Source of the DNA: Bufo bufo
Lineage: Eukaryota; Chordata; Amphibia; Anura; Bufonidae
DNA: 64,000 nucleotides
Assembly (NCBI RefSeq): GCF_905171765.1
Contig: NC_053392.1
Span: 337,931,010-337,995,009 of the forward strand
Direction of reading: 5' to 3'
Within the stretch, counting starts at the first letter, position 1. Every line of letters starts with the position of its first letter. The notes beneath the pieces were generated by a model. It had not been told where the DNA came from, did no database searches, and was given only the letters and a program-made list of their open reading frames with translations. A program made the translations under genes and the position numbers. Shown here piece after piece: positions 22,096 to 33,600 of this stretch.

Positions 22096-22190
22096 GGCCT
22101 CATGCACACGACCGTTGTGTGCATCCGCGGCCGTTGTTCCGTTTTCCGTTTTTTTTCGCTGACCCATTGACTTTCTCAATCTGAATTTGT
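22096..22190. repeat. End fragment of the nested-hairpin element family
   Basis: After TAA it starts GGCCTCATGCACACGACCGT and continues TGTGTGCATCCGCGGCCGTT, the same as the terminus at 37,302. It breaks off after about 90 bp. Confidence 0.65.
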
Positions 22191-22343
22191 TTTGGTTATG
22201 GTAAATAAAATATTTATTCCAAAAGGCTAAAACCTAGAAAATCAATGAGAAAAAATAGTAAAGTTCTAGATTGAAAACTTCAAATCACTTGTCCACAAAG
22301 GAAGTTAAAAGCTGTTAAATGGAATTTCTGTCAGATCGTATTA

Positions 22344-22594
22344 GGGCCCATTCACACGTCCGTAGTCCGTAGTGTACTGCGCATCCGCAATTTCGGACAA
22401 GAATAGGACATGTTCTATCTTTTGCGGAGCCGCGGACCGGAAGTTCGGGGCCGCGGCACGGAAATGCAGATGCGGACAGCACACTGTGTGCTGTCCACAT
22501 CTTTTCTGTCCCCATAGAGAATGAATGGGTCCGCACCCGTTCCGCAAAATTGCGGAACGGATGCGAACCCATTTGGGGACGTGTGAATGGAGCC
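22344..22594. repeat. Harbinger-like MITE with TTA duplication
   Basis: Flanked by TTA on both sides (22,341-22,343 and 22,595-22,597). The ends GGGCCCATTCACACGTCCG and GGGGACGTGTGAATGGAGCC are inverted. The interior has AAAATTGCGGAACGGATGCG-type blocks. Confidence 0.75.
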
Positions 22595-23478
22595 TTAAAG
22601 GGAATCTTTGGCTTCAGAGACTGGCCGACCGGTGGATCCTCTGATACTCTGGTGGGCCTGTCCAACACTGCCTATCCCCATGGAAATGCAGTGCTATATG
22701 CATGCAGCATGTTATAAAGCAGGAGAAGCTGAACAGAGTTATACATAGTTTGATGGCAAATGTAGTGTTGGAACTATAGGGGTTGCAGCAGTCACTGTTG
22801 CAACTGGACCCACAACCCAGGGGAGCCTATTGGCTATCTCACCACAGTAAATACTACTCTTCTCATTTGGCACAGCAATGCTAGGAATCTTAACACTGCT
22901 TGGACTCCTAGTTCGCCCATGCTAAAAGTTGGTTATTTCATAAAAGTTGGTTATTTCACTTTTTTTTTACTCCTTTGATAAAATCTTGGGTATGCTTCTG
23001 GCATGGTCAAGGAACCCCTTTTCATTACACAAGCAATAATGTACCTCTTGGAGTACAGAATAAAAATTTTCAGCCTGCAACATTGTACATTTTTACATTA
23101 CTCAATAGATACCAAATGAGGACAGGCAAAACTTTGAAGTGACTGACTTCTGTGTTCCTAATTCTCATAACTTACTATAAGGGCAAGTCACAATGTGAAT
23201 AAACTGAGCTGATTCACATGTGCAGAGCTGTTTGATGTTAATCTTGTAAATGGTGATAGATATTTATGTAAAATAACCACTGTAAAGCGAGAGTTTTAGT
23301 ATGACTATATAAAGGTATAATATTAGGCACTCCTGTGCATTTAGCTTTGTTATAAGATACACTCAACCTAAACTAACAATATATAGAAATGTAATTGCCC
23401 TGGACATACACCAACAACCCTACCCACTTTTAGGTTCTGACCTTTGCAGGAGCTATTATCCATGAACAAATATATTTA
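22595..23478. other. Interval with no recognised gene
   Basis: AT-rich sequence without long ORFs, repeats or palindromes that I could identify. Confidence 0.45.
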
Positions 23479-23737
23479 CACTGCTCAAAAAAATAAAGGG
23501 AACACAAAAATTACACATCCTAGATCTGAATTAATTAAATATTCTTCTGAAATACTTTGTTCTTTACATAGTTGAATGTGCTGACAACAAAATCACACAA
23601 AAATTTAAAAATGGAAATCAAAATTTTCAACCCATGGAGGTCTGGATTTGGAGTCACACTCAAAATTAAAGTGGAAACACACACTACAGGCTGATCCAAC
23701 TTTGATGTAATGTCCTTAAAACAAGTCAAAATGAGGC

Positions 23738-24321
23738 TCAGTAGTGTGTGTGGCCTCCACGTGCCTGTAAGACCTCCCTACAACGCCTGTGCATGCTCCT
23801 GATGAGGTGGCGGACGGTCTCCTGAGGGATCTCCTCCCAGACCTGGACTAAAGCATCTGCCAACTCCTGGACAGTCTGTGGTGCAACGTGACGTTGGTGG
23901 ATAGAGCGAGACATGATGTCCCAGATGTGCTCAATTGGATTCAGGTCTGGGGAACGGGCGGGCCAGTCCATAGCATCAATGCCTTCGTCTTGCAGGAACT
24001 GCTGACACACTCCAGCCACATGAGGTCTAGCATTGTCTTGCATTAGGAGGAACCCAGGGCCAACCGCACCAGCATATGGTCTCACAAGGGGTCTGAGGAT
24101 CTCAACTCGGTACCTAATGGCAGTCAGGCTACCTCTGGCGAGCACATGGAGGGCTGTGCGGCCCTCCAAACAAATGCCACCCCACACCATTACTGACCCA
24201 ATGCCAAACCGGTCATGCTGGAGGATGTTGCAGGCAGCAGAACGTTCTCCATGGCGTCTCAAGACTCTGTCACATGTGCTCAGTGTGAACCTGCTTTCAT
24301 CTGTGAAGAGCACAGGGCGCC
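23738..24321 (-). pseudogene. Tc1 transposase, catalytic part (DD34E)
   Basis: This is the C-terminal piece downstream of the Ty3 insertion. It has FTDESRFTL with the first Asp, VMVWGGICLEGRTAL, LLMQDNARPHVA with the second Asp, and PDLNPIEHIWDIM with the Glu 34 residues after it. The stop follows a short tail, HTHY. This half has no internal stops. The N-terminal half is 5 kb away at 29,263-29,700, and the frame agrees across the insertion once one GCGCC copy is discounted. Nonfunctional as it stands. Confidence 0.92.
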
Positions 24322-24966
24322 TGTCACGACCGCTATCCCAGCAGCAGTCGTGTCGCACCAGACGGAGGGGAAGGGGGACCCTTATCTACGGATGGGAATA
24401 GTATGGCCACCCCTGACTAACCCTAAGCTGGCACCTGTCTGCCCTGATACCCTAGATGGGGTGTGAACCCGTGCGGCGAGCAGGATGCCTAAACCCTCAG
24501 TCACCCTAACAAACCTAGAGTGGGGAAAGGCCGATGGGAGCACTAGTCACCATCACTCATGTCTAGGAGAACAGCAGGGGAAGACAGCAACAAACAAACT
24601 ATAGCAGAGATAGACTTATCCAGTCACGAGCAGAGAAGGCGATCCCAATCACGACAGTCCACGCCGGACAAGAGCTCCACAGCAACACCATCAAACGATC
24701 TTCAAAGGTCAGAATAGAACTGGAAGTAAGGACTATATCTGGCAATGACTGCAAGTGAAACTGAAACTAATATAGTAGCTGGGAGTGGCACACAGGACTC
24801 ACCTGAGAAGGATGCCTACAAACTCCCAGTCAGGACAAAAAGGTTCACAAGGCAAAACCCGGATGACATACCCTGAACCATGGAGCAAACTCACAAGCTA
24901 TCGCGAGTAGCAAGTCGCTGCGACCTTCTCCTCCCAGACCTGTCTGGATCAGTCACAGTCGTGACA
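24322..24966 (-). repeat. 3' LTR of the second Ty3 element (645 bp)
   Basis: On the minus strand it starts TGTCACGACTGTGACTGATC right after the polypurine tract and ends GCGGTCGTGACA, with an inverted TGTCACGAC/GTCGTGACA pair. Its sequence differs from the 660-bp LTR of the other element. Confidence 0.9.
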
Positions 24967-27900
24967 GTACCCCCCCTTCTACGAGGGGCCCCCGGACCCT
25001 CAAGACCAGGCCTCTCCGGATGGGAGCTATGAAAAGCCCGAATGAGTCTGTCCGCTTTTATCTCTGAAGCTGGAACCCACATTCTCTCTTCGGAACCATA
25101 ACCTCTCCAGTGCACCAGGTACTGAAGAGAGCGGCGAACATATCGTGAGTCAACAATCTTTTCTACCTGAAACTCAAGACTGCCATCAACAACCACTGGT
25201 GGAGGCGGTAGTGGCAATGGTTCAGGAGGTTCTACATATCTCTTAAGCAGAGATCTGTGGAAGACATTATGGATCCTTAGAGTCTGAGGTAGCTCCAGAC
25301 GAAAAGCCACCGGGTTAATGATCTTAATTACCCTATAAGGACCAATAAATCTCGGACCTAATTTCCACGAGGGAACCTTCAACTTGATATTTCTGGTAGA
25401 CAACCACACCAAGTCATTCACCCCAAGGTCCTGACCTTCAGAGCGCCTCCTATCAGCCACACGTTTGTATCTACCACCAATTCTCTTCAAACTTTCTTGC
25501 ACACTCTGCCACACTGAAGAAAGTAAAGACGCAAATCGTTCCTCCTCGGGAATCCCAGACGGCCCCCCCTCACTAAACGTACAAAACTGAGGATGGAAAC
25601 CATACGCACCAAAAAATGGTGACTTATCGGTGGATTCTTGACGACGATTATTAATGGCAAACTTGGCTAACGGTAAATAAGATGACCATTCCTCCTGATT
25701 TTCGGAAGCAAAGCATCTCAAATATGTCTCTAGGTTTTGATTGGTACGTTCAGTCTGACCGTTGGACTGTGGATGGAAAGATGAAGAAAACGACAGATGA
25801 ACCCCTAAACGAGAACAAAAAGCTTTCCAAAATTTAGAAACGAATTGGGTACCACGATCCGAAACAATATCGGAAGGGACCCCGTGAAGCTTCACGATGT
25901 GGTCAATAAAAACCTGAGCCAGTGTGTTAGCATTAGGCAATGCGGCAAGAGCAATAAAGTGCACCATTTTACTGAATCTGTCAACAACTACAAGAATAAC
26001 AGTCTTCCCCGCTGATACTGGTAGATCCGTAATGAAATCCATTGATAGGTGCGTCCAAGGCCTGTTGGGGATGGCTAGAGGTAAAAGACGCCCTGCCGGA
26101 CGAGTATGATCTACCTTAGAACGAGCACAGGTAGCACATGGAGACACAAAATTCAACACCTCCTGGCGCCACTTAGGCCACCAGAACCGACGAGACACTA
26201 ATTCAGAGGCTGCCCTACTACCTGGGTGTCCTGCCAGTGTGGAGTTATGGTGTTCTTTTAGTATCTCCAGGCGTAAATTTTCTGGCACAAACAGTTTACC
26301 CGAGGGGCAGGAGGCCGGGGCGTCCCCCTGAGCTTCCAACACCCTCCCCTCTAAACCTGAGTGTAATGCAGAGACCACCACCCCCTTTTGCAAAATGGTC
26401 TCTGGTACCTCAACATCACCCCCTCCAGGAAAACTTCGAGACAATGCATCCGCCTTAGTATTTTTTGCCCCCGGGCGATAGGTTATTACAAAATTAAACC
26501 TAGTAAAAAATAACGACCACCGAGCCTGTCTAGGGGTGAGACGTTTAGCAGACTCCAGATATAATACGTTTTTGTGATCAGTAATCACCGTGACGGGATG
26601 AACCGCCCCCTCCAAAAAATGACGCCACTCCTCAAAAGCCAACTTAATAGCCAAAAGTTCCCTGTTGCCAATATCATAGTTCCTTTCTGCAGTAGACAAT
26701 TTCTTCGAAAAGAAAGCACACGGACGCCATTCACCAGGGGACGGGCCCTGAGATAGTACCGCTCCCACCCCCACCTCTGATGCGTCAACCTCTACAATAA
26801 AAGGAAGCGAGACATCTGGCTGTACGAGAATAGGGGCCGAGGTGAATCTCTCCTTCAGAGATGCAAAGGCAGTTTTGGCTGCATGTGACCATTTGGAAAA
26901 ATCGGATCCCTTTCAGGTCATGTCCGTCAGTGGTTTGACCACCAAGGAATAGTTCTTTATAAACTTTCTATAAAAATTGGCAAACCCCAGGAAGCGTTGC
27001 AATGCCTTCAGGTTCTCAGGCAGATCCCAGTCTATAATCGCCCGGACTTTCTCTGGATCCATGCGGAAACCTGAATCTGACAACACATACCCCAGAAATG
27101 GCAGTTCTTTTACGGCGAACACACATTTTTCTAACTTAGCAAACAATTTGTTGGCCCTTAATATCTGCAGCACTTGTCTCACATGGATCTTATGTGTATC
27201 CAGATCCGGGGAATAGACCAGGATGTCATCAAGATATATCAACAAATCTCCCGATAAGGTGACTAAAAATATCGTTGACAAAATGTTGGAATACCGCAGG
27301 CGCATTAGTAAGACCAAATGGCATGACCAGATTTTAATAATGCCCTTCCGGAGTATTAAAAGCCGTCTTCCACTCATCCCCCTCTCTGATGCAAACCAGG
27401 TTATAGGCTCCTCTGAGATCCATTTTGGAGAACCATTTAGCACCAGCAACCTGATTAAAGAGGTCGGGAATGAGAGGAAGAGGATAGGGATCTCGGATAG
27501 TTATCCGGTTTAATTCCCGGAAATCCAGGCAAGGACGTAGGCCCCCATCTTTCTTTTTAACGAAAAAGAACCCTGCAGCCACAGGTGAAGAAGAGGGTCT
27601 GATGTGTCCCTTAGCCAAACTCTCCGAAATATAATCTTTCATAGCCTTCCTCTCCGGGCCGGAAAGATTGTATAACCGGGTTTTAGGTAGTTTTGCCCCA
27701 GGTAATAGATTAATCGGGCAATCATATGGACGATGAGGTGGTAACCCCTGACAACCCTTCTCAGAGAACACATCCATAAAATCTGACAGAAAGGCAGGTA
27801 AAGATGTTACAGAGAGTGTAGAGCACCTACTACTCAAGCAGTTGTCTTTACAATGTTCACTCCACTTCACAATCTCCCCGGCCTGCCAATCCACCACTGG

Positions 27901-28289
27901 ATTGTGAGTCACCAGCCAGGGAAGCCCCAATACCATAGGAGCCGGAAGACCGTCCAGGACATAACAAGAGATATGCTCTTTATGGAGGTCCCCTACCTGC
28001 AGATGGATATTATGGATGATCTGAGTTAACTCTCTCTGAGTAAGAGGGGAGGAGTCGATGGCAAAAACAGGAATAGTTCTGCGTATCGGTTCCGGAGTAA
28101 AACCCAGAGCCTGAGCAAACCGTGAATCCACCAAGTTGACCCCCGCCCCACTGTCCAAAAAGACGGAACAGATCTCAGTCTTATTGCCCGCCTCAACGGT
28201 AGCGGACAACAAAAACTGAGACATGCGTATGGAGGAAACGAATACGCCCAGACTGTTCTCCTCCGCACAATCTGGGGACTCTAGTTTTC
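24891..28289 (-). pseudogene. Pol of the second Ty3 element
   Basis: Minus-strand order: protease [13 protein letters not shown] start with [19 protein letters not shown]; a nonsense codon right after NTPEGHY (near 27,347); RT continuing with [15 protein letters not shown]; a frameshift near 27,242 just before YLDDILVY; a TGA after LTDMT near 26,916; then RNase H (TDHKNVLYLES), integrase with intact CX2C (CATCAR) and DFITDLP/SDRGTQF/SNGQTERTNQN, and a chromodomain (YLVHWRGYGSEERMWVPASE). The last frame ends about 76 nt inside the 3' LTR. The integrase-chromodomain part is better preserved than in the first element. Confidence 0.9.
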
Positions 28290-29128
28290 CGGCGGCTCCT
28301 TTGTTTGTGGTCTCTTGGGTTCTGAGGGACAAACCTTTACAAAATGACCCCTCCCCCCACAACGAAAACAAACCTCTGACCTACGGCGGAACTTAGGAGG
28401 ATTCACCCGTCTAGTGGCGCCCCCTATTTGCATTGGTTCGACTGGTTCATAACAAACCGATCCTGCCCTATAGAGGCCTCCGTAAAATTTAATAGTCTCT
28501 CCCTGAGTCGTCTGTCGATTCTTATGGACAGAGACATAGCAGCCTCCAGAGACCCAAGGACCTCGTATACCGCCAGCGCGTCTTTTAATTTTTCAGACAA
28601 CCCCTGGCAGAACTGACTCCTAAGGGCCGAGTCATTCCATAACGTATCAGTAGCCCACCTACGGAATTCGGAACAATATAGTTCAGCAGACCGGTTCTCT
28701 TGCCGAAGTCTACGTAGCTTAGACTCAGCCAGTGAGACCCTGTCCGGGTCATCATATACGAGACCCAGGGCTTCAAAAAACTCCTCCACTGATCGTAAGG
28801 CCAGAGAGTCTGATGGTAGGGAGAAAGCCCAAGCCTGCGGATCTCCTTGCAGGAGAGAAATTACAATGCCCACCCGTTGTTCCTCACCGCCGGAGGATCT
28901 AGGGCGTAACCTGAAGAACAATTTGCAAGCTTCTCTGAAGGCTACAAATTGGTCTCTCCCTCCTGAGAACCTATCAGGTAAAGCCACTTTTGGCTCAGGA
29001 GTACCTTGGTTTCCCGTAGCAACGGTGGAACCCAAGGATTGCTTCTGCTGCAGCACTGTTGCTTTTAATCCTGCCACTTCAAGGGATAATCCCTGTAATT
29101 GTTTTGCCAAAACCGTAACCGGATCCAT
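28281..29128 (-). pseudogene. Gag of the second Ty3 element, frameshifted
   Basis: The start is the ATG at 29,128 (MDPVTVLAKQLQGLSLEVAG), matching the other element. The capsid-like core is intact (FSGGRDQFVAFREACKLFF, WAFSLPSDSLALRSVEEFF, YCSEFRRWATDTLW). A one-base shift in a GGG run near 28,470 makes the first frame stop at 28,424. The CX2CX4HX4C knuckle lies in the shifted frame around 28,320-28,370. Gag then ends at TAG 28,281-28,283, overlapping pol in the -1 frame as in the first element. Confidence 0.88.
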
Positions 29129-29204
29129 AGTGGAACAGAAAAATACAAAGCAAAACAGCAAGCAAAAAAAAAAAGAAATGTCACTTTTTTTTTTTTTTTA
29201 AAAA

Positions 29205-29262
29205 AGCAAGTCGCTGCGACCTTCTCCTCCCAGACCTGTCTGGATCAGTCACAGTCGTGACA
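29205..29262 (-). repeat. 58-bp remnant of the 5' LTR
   Basis: It matches 24,909-24,966 base for base by eye. The following sequence jumps directly into a T/A homopolymer-rich leader of gag. The rest of the LTR and any tRNA primer site are missing. Confidence 0.88.
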
Positions 29263-29700
29263 GCGCCAGTGGCGTATTTGCCAATCTTGGTGTTCTCTGG
29301 CAAATGCCAAACGTCCTGCACGGTGTTGGGCTGTAAGCACAACCCCCACCTGTGGACGTCGGGCCCTCATATCACCCTCATGGAGTCTGTTTCTGACCGT
29401 TTGAGCAGACACATGCACATTTGTGGCCTGCTGGAGGTCATTTTGCAGGGCTCTGGCAGTGCTCCTCCTGTTCCTCCTTGCACAAAGGCGGAGGTAGCGG
29501 TCCTGCTGCTGGGTTGTTGCCCTCCTACGGCCTCCTCAACGTCTCCTGATGTACTGGCCTGTCTCCTGGTAGCGCCTCCATGCTTTTAACACTATGCTGA
29601 CAGACACAGCAAACCTTCTTGCCACAGCTCGCATTGATGTGCCATCCTGGATAAGCTGCACTACCTGAGCCACTTGTGTGGGTTGTAGACTCCGTCTCAT
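29263..29700 (-). pseudogene. Tc1 transposase, N-terminal DNA-binding part
   Basis: The start at 29,700 ([20 protein letters not shown]) precedes paired-like helix-turn-helix segments ([20 protein letters not shown], then [15 protein letters not shown]). A TGA after QYIRRR near 29,538 interrupts it. The frame then continues through [16 protein letters not shown] to the point of the Ty3 insertion just before the first catalytic Asp. Confidence 0.88.
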
Positions 29701-31086
29701 GCTACCACTAGAGTGAAAGCACCGCCAGCATTCAAAAGTGACCAAAACATCATCCAGGAAGCATAGGAACTGAGAAGTAGTCTGTGGTCACCACCTGCAG
29801 AACCACTCCTTTATTGGGGGTGTCTTGCTAATTGCCTATAATTTCCTCCTGTTGTCTATCCCATTTGCACAACAGCATGTGAAATTGATTGTCACTCAGT
29901 GTTGCTTCCTAAGTGGACAGTTTGATTTCACAGAAGTGTGATTGACTTGGAGTTACATTGTGTTGTTTAAGTGTTCCCTTTATTTTTTTGAGCAGTGTAT
30001 ATATTATTTATCACCATGATCATTTAGGGAATAAAACACCTTTTAACCGATTAAACACAGTGATCAATGACAATTTGGGTGATAACTAACAGAGGAGTTT
30101 CCTTTTGTCCTTTTAAGGCTGGACAGAGGGGCGGCTGTGCATGTAGTGTTTCTAGATTTTGAAAAGGCTTTTGATACTGTCCCTCATAGACGTTTAATAG
30201 GTAAAGTAATGTCTATAGGCTTAGAAAGTATAAATTGTAAATGGATTGAAAACTGGCTGAAGGACCGTATCCTGAGAGTTGTGGTCAATGATTTCTATTC
30301 AGAATGGTCCTGGGTTATAAGTGGTGTACCCCAAGGTTCAGTGCTGGGTCCTCTATTATTTAATTTATTTATTAATGATATCGAGGATAGAATTAATAGC
30401 ACCATTTCTATTTTTTGCAGATGACACTAAGCTATGTAGAACTGTACAGTTTATGGAAGATGTCCATATACTACAAGCTGACTTGAACACTCTGAGTGAT
30501 TGGGCATCAACTTGGCAAATGAGGCTCAATGTGGTTAAATGTAAAGTTATGCATCTGGGTTGTAATAATCTCTGTGCTTCATATGTCCTAGGTGATGTAG
30601 CACTGGGAGAGTCACTTCTAGAGAAGGACTTGGGTGTCCTTGTATATCATAGATTAAACAGCATACAATGTCAATAAGCTGCTTCTAAGGCCACCAGGAT
30701 ATTGTCATGCATTAAATGAAGGGATGTGATATTACCACTTTACACAGCATTGGTACGGCCTCATCTGGAAAATGCAGTTCAGTTCTGGGCACCAGTCCAT
30801 AGAAAGGACGCACTACAGCTGGAAAAAGTACAGAGGAGAGCGACTAAACTGATAAGGGGCATGGAGGGTCTTAGTTATGAGGAAAGATAAAAAAAAATTA
30901 CATTTATTTAGTCTTGAGAAGAGACATCTAAGGGGGGACATGATTAACCTGTACAAGTATATAAATGGGCCATACAAAAATACAGTGAAAAACTGTTCCT
31001 TGTAAAATGCCCTCAAAAGACAAGGGGGCACTGCCTCCGACTGGAGAAGAAAAAGTGCAGTCTCCAGAAGCGTCAAAACTTCTTTA

Positions 31087-33361
31087 GGCCTCCTGCACAC
31101 GAACGTATTTTTTTGCGGGTCACGTTTTTCCGTGATCCGTGACCGTTTTTTCGTCCGTGGGTCTTCCTTAATTTTTGGAGGATCCACGGACATGAAAAAA
31201 AAGTCGTTTTGGTGTCCGCCTGGCCGTGCAGGGCCAAACGGATCCGTCCTGAATTACAATGCAAGTCAATGGGGACGGATCCGTTTGACGTTGACACAAT
31301 ATGGTGCCATTTCAAACGGATCCGTCCCTATTGACTTTCAATGTAAAGTCTGGAGTCCCTTTTATACCATCGGATCGGAGTTTTCTCCAATCCGATGGTA
31401 TATTTTAACTTGAAGCGTCCCCATCACCATGGGAACGCCTCTATGTTAGAATATACTGTCGGATATGAGTTAGATCGTGAAACCTCATTTCCGACAGTAT
31501 ATTCTAACACAGAGGCGTTCCCATGGTGATGGGGACGCTTCTAGTTAGACTATACTACAAACTGTGTACATGACTGCCCCCTGCTGCCTGGCAGCATCCG
31601 ATCTCTTACAGGGGGCCGTGATCAGCACAATTAACCCCTCAGGTGCCGCACCTGAAGGGGTTAATTGTACTATCATATCCCCCTGTAAGAGAACAGGGCC
31701 GCCAGGCAGCAGGGGGCAGCCCCCCCCCCTCCCCAGTTTGAATATCATTGGTGGCCAGTGCGGCCCCCCCCCCTTCCTCCCTCTATTGTAATAATTCGTT
31801 GGTGGCACAGTGTGCGCCCCCCCCCTTCCTCCCTCTATTGTAATAAATCGTTGGTGGCACAGTGTGCGCCCCCCCCCCCTTCCTCCCTCTATTGTAATAA
31901 TTTGTTGGTGGCACAGTGTGCGCCCCCCCCCTTTCTCCCTCTATTGTAATAAATCGTTGGTGGCACAGTGTGCGCCCCCCCCCCCCCTTCCTCCCTCTAT
32001 TGTAATAATTTGTTGGTGGCACAGTGTGCGCCCCCCCCCCCCCTTCCTCCCTCTATTGTAATAAATCGTTGGTGGCACAGTGTGCGCCCCCCATCGGCCC
32101 CCCCTCCCTCTATAGCATTAACAACATTGGTGGCCAGTGTGCGGCCTCCCATCTAACCCCCCCCCCCCCCGATCATTGGTGGCAGCGGGTTACTAGCAAT
32201 AGTACAATAGTAAAAGATTCATACTTACCTGGGAGCTGCGATGTCTGTGTCCGGCCGGGAGCTCCTCCTACTGGTAAGTGACAGTTCATTTAGCAATGCG
32301 CCGCACAGACCTGTCACTTACCAGTAGGTGGAGCTCCCGGCCGGACACGAACATCGCAGCAGCCACCAGCAGGTAAGTATGAATCTTCTACTATTGTACT
32401 ATTGCTAAGTAACCATGGCAACCAGGACTGTAGTAGCGTCCTGGTTGCCATGGTTACCGATCGGAGCCCCAGCGATTAAACTGGGACTCCGATCGGAACT
32501 CCGCTGCCACCAATGATGGGGGGGGGGGAGATGGGAGGCCGCACACTGGCCACCAATGTTGTTAATGCTATAGAGGGAGGGGGGGCGCACACTGTGCCAC
32601 CAACGAATAATTACAATAGAGGGAGGGGGGCCGCACTGGCCACCAACCTATTATTACAATAGAGGGAGGAAGGGGGGGCCGCACTGACCACCAACCTATT
32701 ATTACAATAGAGGGGGGGGGCCGCACTGGCCACCAATGATATTCAAACTGGGGAGGGGGGGGAGGGTCTGCCCCCTGCTGCCTGGCAGCCCTGATCTCTT
32801 ACAGGGGGATATGATAGTACAATTAACCCCTTCAGGTGCCGCACCTGAAGGGGTTAATTGTGCTGATCACGGCCCCCTGTAAGAGATCGGATGCTGCTAG
32901 GCAGCAGGGGGCAGTCTTGTACACAGTTTGTAGTGTATTCTAACTAGAAGCGTCCCCATCACCATGGGGACGCCTCTGTGTTAGAATATACTGTCGGTTC
33001 TGAGTTTTCACGAAGTGAAAACTCAGCTATGAAAAAGCTTTTATGCAGACGGATCTTCGGATCCGTCTGTATAAAAAGTAACCTACGGCCACGGATCACG
33101 GACACGGATGCCAATCTTGTGTGCATCCGTGTTCTTTCACGGACCCATTGACTTGAATGGGTCCGTGAACCGTTGGCCGTGAAAAAAATAGGACAGGTCA
33201 TATTTTTTTCACGGCCAGGAAACACGGATCTCGGATGCGGCTGCAAAACGGTGCATTTTCCGTTTTTTCCACGGACCCATTGAAAGTCAATGGGTCCGTG
33301 AAAAAAAACGGAAAACGGCACAACGGCCACGGGTGCACACAACGGTCGTGTGCAGGAGGCC
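31087..33361. mobile_element. Nested-hairpin DNA element, copy 1 (2,275 bp)
   Basis: Flanked by TTA on both sides (31,084-31,086 and 33,362-33,364). The ends are GGCCTCCTGCACACGAACG and CGGTCGTGTGCAGGAGGCC. The central 1.5 kb is a large palindrome centred near 32,305 (CCGGCCGGGAGCTCCTCCTA and its partner). Each arm contains a further 140-bp hairpin (CCCCCTGCTGCCTGGCAGC…GCCAGGCAGCAGGGGG) and a minisatellite. There is no ORF of its own. Removing it restores the LINE reading frame. A Harbinger-type non-autonomous origin is inferred from the TTA duplication. Confidence 0.9.
31735..32095. repeat. Minisatellite inside copy 1, about 56-60-bp units
   Basis: Six or so units of poly-C, then TTCCTCCCTCTATTGTAATA, then TTGGTGGCACAGTGTGCG. 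Variation lies mainly in C-run length. The right arm of the same element (32,570-32,745) has fewer, more diverged units. Confidence 0.9.
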
Positions 33362-33600
33362 TTACTGTAAGAACTGTGAATCTGTGGAATAGACTTCCTC
33401 AGGACGTGGTCACAGCAGGAACAGTAGACAGTTTTAAAAAAGGTTTACATGAATTTTTAAAAGTAAATGACATTAATGTTTAATAAAATGTGTAGAAATC
33501 TGAGTCTCACTTCCTTCTGGGATTCGTATACCTACCTATCCCTTGGTGGAAATTGATAAACTTATGTCTTTTCCAACCGTATTAACTATGTAAACAAGGC

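Larger units (their letters stand above)
24322..29262 (-). mobile_element. Second Ty3/gypsy chromodomain element, 5' LTR almost deleted
   Basis: Minus-strand element inserted in the Tc1 transposase with the 5-bp duplication GCGCC at 24,317-24,321 and 29,263-29,267. Gag and pol are close relatives of those in the 12.8-18.4 kb element. Its 3' LTR is 645 bp, but the 5' side keeps only the first 58 bp of the LTR. The intact duplication shows a normal insertion followed by internal loss, or an assembly collapse. Confidence 0.92.
23479..29997 (-). mobile_element. Tc1-like DNA transposon, split by a Ty3 insertion
   Basis: The inverted ends CACTGCTCAAAAAAATAAAG (left) and its reverse complement (right, ending CAGTG) are flanked by TA. 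Without the 4,946 bp of nested insertion and duplication the element is about 1.57 kb, a normal Tc1 size. The transposase runs on the minus strand from 29,700 to 23,738, interrupted at 24,322-29,262. Confidence 0.93.
30116..33600 (+). mobile_element. L2/CR1-like LINE, split by the nested-hairpin element
   Basis: RT motifs are VVFLDFEKAFDTVPHRRL, GVPQGSVLGPLLFNLFINDI and FADDTKL. The thumb and C-terminus follow ([40 protein letters not shown]), then after the insertion LWNRLPQDVV and a stop at 33,481. A frameshift sits in a T run near 30,410 between the last two RT motifs, and several stops follow 30,677. The 3' tail (CTTATGTCTTTTCCAACCG, ACTATGTAA) is typical. The endonuclease half is absent, so the copy is 5' truncated and dead. 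Confidence 0.85.

Noticed and set aside
31735..32095. CRISPR-like array of regular repeats
   Set aside because: Units are contiguous and variable in the C run, with no unique spacers, in a eukaryotic transposon.
31545..32590. Several Pro/Gly-rich ORFs on both strands
   Set aside because: They are products of poly-C/poly-G minisatellite units. The same peptides recur on opposite strands and end with unit length.
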